From a virus: a DNA stretch of 37,352 nucleotides. Made by a program: the position numbers and the translations under genes. Below the pieces are notes generated by a model. It had not been told where the DNA came from. It was given only the letters and a program-made list of their open reading frames with translations, and made no database searches. The stretch is taken from positions 1 through 37,352 of IMG/VR virus record IMGVR_UViG_3300017917_002941; one strand, given 5' to 3'. Of the stretch, positions 5,401-11,510 are shown one piece after another (the first letter of the stretch is position 1; the number at the start of each line of letters is the position of its first letter).

Positions 5401-5939
5401 CCTTGACCACGAACTCGGTCAAAGAAACTTGGTTTGGGTTGTCCTTTTACATTGCCGTGACGACGATGTTGTCCTGCATAGTCATAATAACGACCAATTA
5501 CCTCAAACCCATAGGTAAAGAAAATAGCAGCCGGTGGTGAGCTGGGTCTTAGAATACCCACACGCTGTTTGCCCTTGGGTGCAGGTTCAATTTTTTTGTC
5601 GCCATGACGAACAGGTTGCAACCAAGCATCGGGCTTTAGTTTTACCAACCATGCATAAGGTAGATCAGTAGCGTAGGCAGCGTTTTTTTCTTTAAGATAG
5701 TATTCCAAGGGATAAAACCAAAGTGCTCTACGACCTATACCACGTCCTATGTAGTTAATATCAAACTGCGGATGATCAACGTCAGGGGTTCTAGCAAACA
5801 TTTGTCGATCACTAAAACCTAACTTATCGCTGTTGGTAAATCTTACAAAATACTCGCCAGGGCCATGTTTCTTGACGTCGTTGACTATTTGGTCTCGAAT
5901 ACTGAGTTTGGTTTCGTTTAAAATTTCGTAGACACGCAT
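5397..5939 (-). CDS. Putative capsid-targeted protein (180 aa)
   Basis: The first nine residues MRVYEILNE match the pattern of leader-tagged proteins in the 10612-17457 operon and end in L-x-E, as T4 prohead protease sites do. The body contains YIGRGIGRRALWFYPLEYYL and DLPYAWLVKLKPDAW, and ends in a basic, Pro-rich tail. I cannot name the family. Because T4 packages ADP-ribosyltransferases in this way, an ART-like role is conceivable but not supported by a clear motif. A TATAAATA late promoter ends only 4 bases before the ATG and there is no ribosome site. The 3' end overlaps the tmRNA -35 box. Confidence 0.8.
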   Translation of the reverse strand: MRVYEILNETKLSIRDQIVNDVKKHGPGEYFVRFTNSDKLGFSDRQMFARTPDVDHPQFDINYIGRGIGRRALWFYPLEYYLKEKNAAYATDLPYAWLVKLKPDAWLQPVRHGDKKIEPAPKGKQRVGILRPSSPPAAIFFTYGFEVIGRYYDYAGQHRRHGNVKGQPKPSFFDRVRGQG

Positions 5940-5943
5940 CTAG

Positions 5944-5951
5944 TATTTATA
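5944..5951 (-). promoter_or_regulatory. T4-type late promoter TATAAATA, directly before an ATG
   Basis: An exact consensus followed by CTAG and the ATG of the 180-residue gene. T4 late transcripts start about six bases after this box, so the mRNA would be leaderless or nearly so. Confidence 0.7.
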
Positions 5952-5975
5952 AAAATGCTAGATGGTTGAAGAGCA

Positions 5976-6056
5976 TTATTCGTCGTTCTCGTGATCTTTG
6001 ACAACAATCATGTAGTAAACAAGGCAAATACCAGCAATGAGTAAAATATACATCAT
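5976..6056 (-). CDS. Tiny single-pass membrane protein (26 aa)
   Basis: ATGATG opens MMYILLIAGICLVYYMIVV, one membrane helix, followed by a short acidic tail KDHENDE and TAA. A GATAAATA box lies 5 bases before the first ATG, the same geometry as at 5944-5951. It is a plausible leaderless late gene. The short length keeps confidence moderate. Confidence 0.5.
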   Translation of the reverse strand: MMYILLIAGICLVYYMIVVKDHENDE

Positions 6057-6061
6057 GCTGG

Positions 6062-6069
6062 TATTTATC
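6062..6069 (-). promoter_or_regulatory. Late-promoter-like GATAAATA
   Basis: One mismatch to the T4 late box. It lies 5 bases before the ATG of the 26-residue gene. Confidence 0.45.
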
Positions 6070-6071
6070 AA

Positions 6072-6917
6072 TTAGGTCCAAAGAGCGCCTCTGACCTTGA
6101 TTAAACGAATCATCATTGCTTCGTCTTCTTGCTCGTATTCTTCTTCCATACGGCGCAGTTCATCTAGCATTTTGCTGACATGCTCCCTTTGTTCAGGAGT
6201 TTCGTCGTCGTGATCTAGTTGAGACCAAATATTAGAATCATCATCCCTACGTCTAGCACAGTATTCACCCCAACCGCTGGCGTCGTATGGATCTACTCGC
6301 ATTGGTCTGGTGTTTTTCCACCAGTTGTACAGGTCGAGTATTTCCTGTGCGTTAACGGCCTGTGGAGTAGGCTTACCGTAATTAGGATCTTTTTCGTCTA
6401 CCCAATCCTCATCGAACTTTAGTTCCTTGGCCCAATTTAGGTACTCAAGACCTGCCTCAGGACAACGCCATGTGCGCCAACGGAACCAACCTGCGGCCCA
6501 AAATGGTGCATGATACTTTTCCCGAGCTTCGCGATCCCAAGCAATATGATGCCAGGCTTGTTCTATTTCAACAAAATCAACAAGCTCATTAAAAAGACAA
6601 GGTAGAAACCTATTGCCAACATCACACCACCCTCCTGGCTTAATATCTCTAGGGTGTGCAGTAAGGCTATGAGTGCGAGTGACCCAACGATTATTAATGT
6701 AATATTTAATATCATAAAGTTTATCTACAGGCCACCAAATAAATTTCTGGACAGCATCTAGGCCCTCTTCGGCAATCCAGTAGCGAACTGGATGCTGTTC
6801 TTTAGCTTGTTTTTCCCAGCGATTCCAATCGCCAGCAGTTTTTGCGCCACCCTTAGGCATACCGCGTAGCCAGTCAGCAAAGGGTGTACAACTCCAATAA
6901 CGTGATCTTTGTCCCAT
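6072..6917 (-). CDS. Conserved phage hypothetical protein, Trp-rich (281 aa)
   Basis: The start is set at MGQRSRYWSCTPFADWLRG (6917). The open frame extends 12 codons upstream, but that stretch holds a sigma70 promoter whose -10 is only 6 bases before this ATG. The protein is strikingly rich in Trp and ends in acidic helices (LRRMEEEYEQEDEAMM). I recall closely similar proteins of unknown function in other large phages: the block FIWWPVDKLYDIKYYINNRW is characteristic. It has no membrane segment and no known catalytic motif. The promoter suggests early expression from a leaderless mRNA. Confidence 0.85.
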   Translation of the reverse strand: MGQRSRYWSCTPFADWLRGMPKGGAKTAGDWNRWEKQAKEQHPVRYWIAEEGLDAVQKFIWWPVDKLYDIKYYINNRWVTRTHSLTAHPRDIKPGGWCDVGNRFLPCLFNELVDFVEIEQAWHHIAWDREAREKYHAPFWAAGWFRWRTWRCPEAGLEYLNWAKELKFDEDWVDEKDPNYGKPTPQAVNAQEILDLYNWWKNTRPMRVDPYDASGWGEYCARRRDDDSNIWSQLDHDDETPEQREHVSKMLDELRRMEEEYEQEDEAMMIRLIKVRGALWT

Positions 6918-6923
6918 AGCAGT

Positions 6924-6953
6924 ATTATATAGTCTTTGCACACTTGAGGCCAA
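6924..6953 (-). promoter_or_regulatory. Sigma70-type promoter directly before an ATG
   Basis: TTGGCC, 18 bases, TATAAT. The -10 is followed by ACTGCT and the ATG at 6917, so the transcript would start at the ATG. Confidence 0.55.
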
Positions 6954-6957
6954 GAAA

Positions 6958-6977
6958 AAAGGGCCTCACGGCCCTTT
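6958..6977 (-). terminator. Rho-independent terminator
   Basis: On the minus strand AAAGGGCC-GTGA-GGCCCTTTTTT, placed 17 bases after the stop of the 115-residue gene. Confidence 0.8.
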
Positions 6978-6994
6978 GATCGGACCGTATAGAC

Positions 6995-7342
6995 TCAAGC
7001 CTCAGTGGACTCGGTGCTTTCGGTGGCCTTCTTGCCACGTGCTTTGATAGCGCTCAGGCTAGGCTTAGCAGCCTTGACTTTAACTGTGGGCTCAGCATTG
7101 TACTTTGCATCGGCAGTCTCAATGGCCTGACGATAGACTTCTTTGTCCATGAGTGCAGTAGTTTTGAGATGTGTAACTGCATCAGCCTTGCTCATGGCTG
7201 AGGGCAGCTCGATAAGCTCGATATCAGTGTGACCAGTCTTAATCAAGACCTTGACACGACTCAGATCGTTAGCGAAACGAACTTTGTAGTTACCCTTAAC
7301 GGTGGAAACACCGGCGACTTTGAACAGATTGTCGTTAGACAT
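6995..7342 (-). CDS. Conserved small phage protein (115 aa)
   Basis: The protein begins MSNDNLFKVAGVSTVKGNYK and has a compact N-terminal domain. A Lys/Ala-rich, then Ser/Thr/Glu-rich, probably disordered tail follows (KATESTESTEA). I recognise it as a recurring phage protein without known function. It stands alone between a sigma70 promoter and a terminator, so it is probably strongly and independently expressed. Confidence 0.8.
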   Translation of the reverse strand: MSNDNLFKVAGVSTVKGNYKVRFANDLSRVKVLIKTGHTDIELIELPSAMSKADAVTHLKTTALMDKEVYRQAIETADAKYNAEPTVKVKAAKPSLSAIKARGKKATESTESTEA

Positions 7343-7400
7343 AATAATACCTCTACAGGTTTAAGTTGATGAAAAATGTGTTCGAATTAACACAGTCTCT

Positions 7401-7429
7401 AGTTTACTGCCTTTTCGAGTGGCTGTCAA
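7401..7429 (-). promoter_or_regulatory. Sigma70-type promoter
   Basis: TTGACA, 17 bases, TAAACT on the minus strand, directed at the 115-residue gene. Confidence 0.6.
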
Positions 7430-7460
7430 CCACTTTTTGGTCGGCAGTTTAACCAAAACT

Positions 7461-7655
7461 TTAACCAACCAACACACCCGGACCAGCCAGGCAGCGATCA
7501 TAACCACCAAACATGCCTTCAACAATACGTTGGGCGTTGGTAGAACTGGTTGCTTGAACTGTAATACGCAAATATTGCATACCAGAAGTTCCGATAAATG
7601 TACCCGAGGGCTCACGCTGACCCAGGCTGTAAATTACTTCATAAGTTTGATTCAT
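7461..7655 (-). CDS. Small conserved hypothetical protein (64 aa)
   Basis: The ATG at 7655 (MNQTYEVIYSLGQREPSG) is chosen because GGAGATT precedes it and it overlaps the previous stop by ATGA. The longer frame upstream lies inside the metallopeptidase gene. The sequence suggests a small beta-alpha domain (YLRITVQATSSTNAQRIVEG). Function is unknown. Confidence 0.7.
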   Translation of the reverse strand: MNQTYEVIYSLGQREPSGTFIGTSGMQYLRITVQATSSTNAQRIVEGMFGGYDRCLAGPGVLVG

Positions 7656-8098
7656 TTTGAATCTCCATTGATAACTTCCAACAAGCGAAATGCCAGTTCG
7701 CGTTCTTGGCGAAACGCTTCTAGCTCCCAAGGCCTACGGTGATAAGCCAAGTCTTCATTTGTGTACGGTTGCCCGTACCAAAAATTAACCATCTCATTCT
7801 TTACTACACGGTTTTGCAGACGCCCGCGAGCAATTTGTTTGACATGCACCATTTCGTGTGCAATAGTTTGAACCAATTGGTGCTCGGGTAATCGACTATC
7901 GAGTACCATGCCAATGATATCTTTGTCAGCTTGCACTACACCACCGTAACACCCATGACCTGAAACTAGTTCCTTGTCAGTGAGCACTGTGAGCAGGTAC
8001 CTACTACGAGTTAGATTAAGCTCTTTGATGTAAAAGTTCACAGCAGCCTCGATAAAGGCACGACGCTGGCTCCGACGCATGTCGACGTGAAGTTCCAT
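7652..8098 (-). CDS. Zinc metallopeptidase-like protein (HEMVH)
   Basis: The start is placed at MELHVDMRRSQRRAF (8098), just after the previous stop. The longer frame only overlaps the upstream gene. The protein has 148 residues. The zincin motif QTIAHEMVHVKQ lies at about residues 77-88 (His-Glu-x-x-His). A distal WELEAF may supply the third ligand. A small one-domain HExxH protein of this type in a phage could be a protease or a DNA-bound SprT relative. The substrate is unknown. It is coupled to the next gene by ATGA. Confidence 0.8.
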   Translation of the reverse strand: MELHVDMRRSQRRAFIEAAVNFYIKELNLTRSRYLLTVLTDKELVSGHGCYGGVVQADKDIIGMVLDSRLPEHQLVQTIAHEMVHVKQIARGRLQNRVVKNEMVNFWYGQPYTNEDLAYHRRPWELEAFRQERELAFRLLEVINGDSK

Positions 8099-8100
8099 GA

Positions 8101-8553
8101 TTAGGCCGCAACCCGGAGTTCTTCGTCGAGCCGAACAAAACCGCGGTCGTCGAAACTCACGTACCATTGTCCGTCGGTACGCAGGATGTAAGCATATTCT
8201 TGGTAGTCGTGATTCTTTTCGTAGTCGGCAACATCAGCAAAGTAGCGAGCCTCGGTGCCTTCTTCGCCGCGGTCACGACCGTAGAACTTACACATGTTAC
8301 CATATTGTGCATCATACGCCTCGTGTTCAGGACTACCCCAGCGACCGGGGTTGTTAAAGGGATGCTTGACACCGATCTCAGCGCCAAGGGTAGACACATC
8401 GCCCAGGTCAATCAGATCTCGCAGTTTGAATGGATCACAGTAGTGCTCTTGTAGGATTCGGCCATTGTGTTTCAGGTATCCGTCCCAATGACAGTAAACC
8501 TGACCAACTGTACCGTCTGCAAATTCAAGAGCGATTGTGCTACGTGTTGCCAT
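8101..8553 (-). CDS. Conserved phage protein of unknown function (150 aa)
   Basis: The protein begins MATRSTIALEFADGTVGQVY and continues CHWDGYLKHNG, a pattern I recall from many phage and some bacterial hypothetical proteins. The middle is rich in His, Tyr and Asp (YCDPFKLRDLIDLGD). AAGGA lies about 10 bases before the ATG, and a sigma70 promoter is about 35 bases upstream. No enzyme motif is recognised. Confidence 0.8.
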   Translation of the reverse strand: MATRSTIALEFADGTVGQVYCHWDGYLKHNGRILQEHYCDPFKLRDLIDLGDVSTLGAEIGVKHPFNNPGRWGSPEHEAYDAQYGNMCKFYGRDRGEEGTEARYFADVADYEKNHDYQEYAYILRTDGQWYVSFDDRGFVRLDEELRVAA

Positions 8554-8587
8554 GGTGTCGATGTCCTTAATCGTTTACAGTGTTTAT

Positions 8588-8616
8588 ATTATAACAAGTT
8601 TGGGTTCAGTGGTCAA
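8588..8616 (-). promoter_or_regulatory. Sigma70-type promoter
   Basis: TTGACC, 17 bases, TATAAT, directed at the 150-residue gene. The -35 lies over the 3' end of the small ORF 8606-8782. Confidence 0.75.
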
Positions 8617-8782
8617 CCGAATTTTTGTGCTTGTTATGACGCTTGTACCGTGTACGATTTTGTACTACTTTGGGTTTAAAAGGAGTGTTGTTAGAAAACA
8701 ACAAGTTATGCACCCTAGGATTAGGGTGTTGTTTTTGTACAACAATGATTAAATCTTGCTTTTGACGCATTTGGTTGTCCAT
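8606..8782 (-). CDS. Small basic ORF (58 aa), possibly leaderless
   Basis: The frame begins MDNQMRQKQDLIIVVQKQ and ends with a Lys/Arg/His-rich tail. Its ATG lies six bases after a perfect -10 box, so the mRNA would start at or near the ATG. A hairpin (CACCCTA/TAGGGTG) lies within the coding sequence. The stretch could instead be a regulatory leader RNA. No family is recognised. Confidence 0.45.
   Translation of the reverse strand: MDNQMRQKQDLIIVVQKQHPNPRVHNLLFSNNTPFKPKVVQNRTRYKRHNKHKNSVDH
8700..8732 (-). promoter_or_regulatory. RNA hairpin within the 8606-8782 transcript
   Basis: CACCCTA-ATCC-TAGGGTG forms a 7-bp stem, with AACAA and TTGTT possibly extending it. It could be an attenuator, or could simply lie within the small ORF. 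Confidence 0.4.
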
Positions 8783-8788
8783 TTCTGT

Positions 8789-8817
8789 ATTATAGCAGAA
8801 ACGGATAACCCTGTCAA
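8789..8817 (-). promoter_or_regulatory. Consensus sigma70 promoter
   Basis: TTGACA, 17 bases, TGC-TATAAT: both hexamers are perfect and the -10 is extended. It is followed after six bases by an ATG. Confidence 0.85.
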
Positions 8818-8827
8818 CAGTCAGGAA

Positions 8828-9019
8828 TTAATCATAGTCTCTGCGAAGTTTGCGCTGAAGTCGTCGACGATTTTCTTCCCAGTCGGGCTCTCGGCGCTCT
8901 GGGTTTTTAGGAACAATGACCTGTCCGCGGCGATTGGTAGGTTGATCTTCGCCAATGACAAATTCATCGTCACTATCGTAGTCATCATCCAGATAGTCAT
9001 CTGGTCTAATACGAGGCAC
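8828..9019 (-). CDS. Small highly charged protein (63 aa), GTG start
   Basis: A GTG at 9019 follows GGAG by 7 bases. The protein starts with an acidic block (DDYLDDDYDSDDE) and ends with an Arg-rich one (NRRRLQRKLRRDYD), so it is polar and probably disordered. A sigma70 promoter lies about 34 bases upstream. No family is recognised. Confidence 0.7.
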   Translation of the reverse strand: MPRIRPDDYLDDDYDSDDEFVIGEDQPTNRRGQVIVPKNPERREPDWEENRRRLQRKLRRDYD

Positions 9020-9052
9020 AGTTTTTCTCCGTGGTTAAAAAATTATTTAGCC

Positions 9053-9081
9053 AGTATAAACGGTTTTATACACCCTGTCAA
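9053..9081 (-). promoter_or_regulatory. Sigma70-type promoter
   Basis: TTGACA, 17 bases, TATACT on the minus strand, upstream of the GTG-started 63-residue gene. The -35 overlaps the end of the preceding gene. Confidence 0.7.
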
Positions 9082-9281
9082 CGGGCTAAAACTTCCAAAA
9101 ACATTTGTTGTAATTCTGCAACATCTTCTGCAGACACATAGAAATCTGTAGTAGGATCGTAGTACTCTCCTGCCTTGGGATCGTAGTAAAGCACCTGCCC
9201 ATTGGGGTAGAAGAACGGACCTTCTAGGCCTTTACGTGGTTGCCATTTTGTATCACGATCGCGAAGAATTTTGTAACCCAT
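9078..9281 (-). CDS. Small hypothetical protein (67 aa)
   Basis: I choose the ATG at 9281 (MGYKILRDRDTKWQPRKG). A TTG five codons upstream is possible and would overlap the preceding stop. The middle is rich in Tyr, Pro and Asp (YYDPKAGEYYDPTTDFY) and a Leu-rich helix closes the protein. It follows the small membrane-protein gene in the same operon. No family is recognised. Confidence 0.65.
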   Translation of the reverse strand: MGYKILRDRDTKWQPRKGLEGPFFYPNGQVLYYDPKAGEYYDPTTDFYVSAEDVAELQQMFLEVLAR

Positions 9282-9292
9282 AGTATTATCTT

Positions 9293-9445
9293 TCAATCCT
9301 TGTTGTAGACACGACGGTGCGAGCGATATGCTGCCTGAGTTTCACTGATGCTCCAGCGAACAGCCTGCTTCATGAGTTTGTAAGAATTCTTTGCCAGGAC
9401 CAGCACAAAAAACACCGGCATCAGTGTGAGTTGAATGTAGTACAT
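9293..9445 (-). CDS. Small membrane protein (50 aa)
   Basis: The frame begins MYYIQLTLMPVFFVLVLAK, a membrane helix, and continues with a basic cytoplasmic-type tail (YRSHRRVYNKD). AGGAG lies 6 bases before the ATG and a TTGACA/TAAAAT promoter lies about 30 bases upstream. It is therefore well supported despite its length. The role is unknown. Confidence 0.7.
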   Translation of the reverse strand: MYYIQLTLMPVFFVLVLAKNSYKLMKQAVRWSISETQAAYRSHRRVYNKD

Positions 9446-9475
9446 CGCTGGCTCCTATTTGCTTACTATGCTTCT

Positions 9476-9504
9476 ATTTTAGCAAAAACGGATAGCCCTG
9501 TCAA
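9476..9504 (-). promoter_or_regulatory. Sigma70-type promoter
   Basis: TTGACA, 17 bases, TAAAAT. Its spacer closely resembles that of the promoter at 8789-8817, suggesting a duplicated promoter. Confidence 0.75.
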
Positions 9505-9514
9505 CTGTAGGGTT

Positions 9515-10144
9515 TTATACTTCTGTTACTGTAAGTATTACACTAGGAATACCGGGTCGTGATGGACTTGTTTGTGGCGGTTGTGCAAATATTCTTAATG
9601 CTGAATCTGCGCTAGACCACATGATTTCAAAATAATCACCGGGCGCAGCCTGCTCAACAAAGTTCCAGGCAGCAACTAACTTGGCATCATTTTTTGGCAA
9701 TGTAACTTTTGTGTTTGACCAGTTAACAATATTTCCGTTTTTATTCAACCATATATCAACTTCATCTTCGCCGCTGTCAGTTTTATCGAGCTGTAAACTA
9801 AATTGAATATTATAGACACCGGCGTGAGCAAGAGTGATTCTTGAGTTATCAACTATACTAACGCCATTAGATAAGGATGTTGTACTGTAAGTCACAGCAT
9901 GTGCTGTATTAATAGAAGTATTGGTTTGAGTAACATTACTATAGAATGTTCCATAGTAACCGGTGGTGCCACTGCTAGAATTTAAAAGTCTAAGAGTTCC
10001 GTCTTCTTGGCCTACATAGATTGCATAGTCATCAAGATCAACGACGAACTCCCCAGGACGAGCCATGCCGTTGTATTGTGATGGGCTAAGACCTGTGTGT
10101 TTGCTTACAGTTCTAGCAATGCCTGAAACGGATCTAACAGTCAT
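9515..10144 (-). CDS. Virion surface / fibre-type protein with jelly-roll-like domain
   Basis: The protein has 209 residues. The N-terminal part includes MARPGEFVVDLDDYAIYVG and LRLLNSS, a short beta element common at the start of phage fibre and tropism domains. From about residue 70 the pattern AGVYNIQFSLQLDK, VDIWLNKNGNIV and PGDYFEIMWSSAD matches the C1q/TNF-like beta-sandwich used in phage surface proteins. It probably decorates the capsid or forms a fibre tip that meets the host surface. It starts directly after the stop of the secreted nuclease gene. Assignment is by pattern, not by search. Confidence 0.75.
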   Translation of the reverse strand: MTVRSVSGIARTVSKHTGLSPSQYNGMARPGEFVVDLDDYAIYVGQEDGTLRLLNSSSGTTGYYGTFYSNVTQTNTSINTAHAVTYSTTSLSNGVSIVDNSRITLAHAGVYNIQFSLQLDKTDSGEDEVDIWLNKNGNIVNWSNTKVTLPKNDAKLVAAWNFVEQAAPGDYFEIMWSSADSALRIFAQPPQTSPSRPGIPSVILTVTEV

Positions 10145-10582
10145 TTAGTTACACCAACTTTGTTTTGCATCGCCGTAGTATTCTCGAGCGAAACCGTTGG
10201 CAATCAAGGCAGCACGTAGACTCTGTCCGTTTAGAATGATATCACCTAGCACACGGCCGCCAAATTTATCCCAGGCATAAAGAGTAACTTGTCTTTTTTG
10301 ACTATTTGCAACTGCATTTTTAGTAAACTCGGTGGCAGCTTTACCTCGAGCATCTTCGCCAGGGCACTGAGCACGGAAACCTTTTTCAGGAGTGTCAACA
10401 CCATAGATTCTGACAGCTAATTCAGGTTTGAGAGGTGCAGGAAGGAAAGGTGCAGAGATAACAACTGTGTCACCGTCGTTAACACGGATAATTTGTGCAT
10501 CGTATGTTACACCTTGGGGTTGTTTTTGTGCCCAAGATACAGACGCCATGGATAGCAATAAAATTGAAATTAATTTTTTCAT
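10145..10582 (-). CDS. Secreted thermonuclease (micrococcal nuclease family)
   Basis: The protein has 145 residues. It starts with a signal peptide (MKKLISILLLSMASVSWA, likely cleaved before Gln19). The SNase fold then shows IRVNDGDTV (Asp ligand), RIYGVDTPEKG (Arg, Asp-Thr, Glu) and WDKFGGRVLGDI (second Arg), so the catalytic set looks complete. Such enzymes cut DNA and RNA with calcium. Export to the periplasm by a phage nuclease could break incoming rival DNA or scavenge nucleotides (inference). A late-type box lies about 20 bases upstream, and AAAGGATC serves as ribosome site. Confidence 0.92.
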   Translation of the reverse strand: MKKLISILLLSMASVSWAQKQPQGVTYDAQIIRVNDGDTVVISAPFLPAPLKPELAVRIYGVDTPEKGFRAQCPGEDARGKAATEFTKNAVANSQKRQVTLYAWDKFGGRVLGDIILNGQSLRAALIANGFAREYYGDAKQSWCN

Positions 10583-10600
10583 GTTTGATCCTTTGACTAA

Positions 10601-10608
10601 TATTTATT
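10601..10608 (-). promoter_or_regulatory. Late-promoter-like AATAAATA
   Basis: One mismatch to the T4 late box, placed before the nuclease gene. Confidence 0.45.
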
Positions 10609-10611
10609 TGG

Positions 10612-11214
10612 TTAACCGTAAATTAAACTGTCGATACGTGTGTATCTAATATTGAATGCGTTACATAGCAATTCTATTTCACGCAAGCATTCTCGTCGGC
10701 CGCCACCGCACATATAAAATGGACTAATCTGCTTTAGTATGCTGATAGGCATAAAGTCTGGCATGTATATGCCTTCTTCTTCCCAATCAGAATATCTAAA
10801 ATGACTTTGGAATTCTTGTTGTTCTGCAGGAGTCAACACTGTGTTAATGTCCAGCATTCTGCTGTCATTGACTCTGCGCTGTACCATAGCCCTGATGGTC
10901 TTAATGATTATTCTGTCTGGTACACCCTGGTCCATCCAAGGTCTAAAGAATCCGTATTCTTTGCTAAAATAGTTAATGCGGTCAGCAGTTTGCTCAGTGA
11001 GTCCTGCTTCCATCATATAGTTGATTACATCGACGTAGTCGTCGGCAGTTTGTCCTTCGGCATTGTATAACACATATATTCCACTGCGAGCACGATTTAA
11101 TAATTGTGCAACACCTTCAACAACTGCACCAGACCAAGCGTCGTAGGCTGGCTGTACATCAACTACAAGGATGTTGGTGTTAGCTGATTCTGTAACGAAT
11201 TCGTTGGCTCTCAT
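10612..11214 (-). CDS. Leader-tagged putative capsid cargo, isochorismatase-like N-terminus
   Basis: The start is at MRANEFVTE (11214), overlapping the previous stop by ATGA. The longer frame is only overlap. The leader is shared with the upstream genes. After it comes NILVVDVQPAYDAWSG, reminiscent of the Asp-containing first strand of cysteine-hydrolase (isochorismatase) or Rossmann-like domains. A conserved CGGGRRECLREIELL near the C-terminus also fits that fold, where a nucleophilic Cys would sit. The 200 residues suit one domain. The assignment is tentative. It is the last gene of the seven-gene late operon. Confidence 0.75.
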   Translation of the reverse strand: MRANEFVTESANTNILVVDVQPAYDAWSGAVVEGVAQLLNRARSGIYVLYNAEGQTADDYVDVINYMMEAGLTEQTADRINYFSKEYGFFRPWMDQGVPDRIIIKTIRAMVQRRVNDSRMLDINTVLTPAEQQEFQSHFRYSDWEEEGIYMPDFMPISILKQISPFYMCGGGRRECLREIELLCNAFNIRYTRIDSLIYG

Positions 11215-11510
11215 TTGTTGCGACCCGATTTCATGTTGGCACACCAATGTGCCATTCTTTGTTTCTCGCCTGAGCTATTTTTGGCAATACTGCGTAGTTT
11301 GGTTACGCTTTGTTTGCAGTTAACACCTACACGTTTAGCTAGTCCTTTACGGCCAGGATTCTTGCCATCATCAAAGTTTTCTTCAATGTCTTCGTTTTTC
11401 TTTCTTCCTTGGCAGTGGGCACGTTGGCTAAAACCTTTAGGATTAGCGCAGTTAATAGAGCGTTTGTATTTCTCGCTCCACTTCTCAGAAATAAATTCTC
11501 TAGCTCTCAT
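11211..11510 (-). CDS. Leader-tagged small basic protein (99 aa)
   Basis: The leader MRAREFISE is followed by INCANPKGFSQRAHCQGRKK, a Cys/His-rich basic motif I recall from many T4-type phages of water bacteria. A C-terminal block LRSIAKNSSGEKQRMAHW follows. The protein is strongly basic and probably binds DNA inside the capsid, like T4 internal proteins (inference). It is coupled on both sides by ATGA overlaps. No ribosome site is seen, which fits translational coupling. Confidence 0.85.
   Translation of the reverse strand: MRAREFISEKWSEKYKRSINCANPKGFSQRAHCQGRKKNEDIEENFDDGKNPGRKGLAKRVGVNCKQSVTKLRSIAKNSSGEKQRMAHWCANMKSGRNK

Noticed and set aside
10612-11247. Start of the last leader-tagged gene at 11247
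   Set aside because: The extra eleven residues come only from overlap with the previous gene. The MRANEFVTE start at 11214 fits the shared leader and the ATGA overlap.
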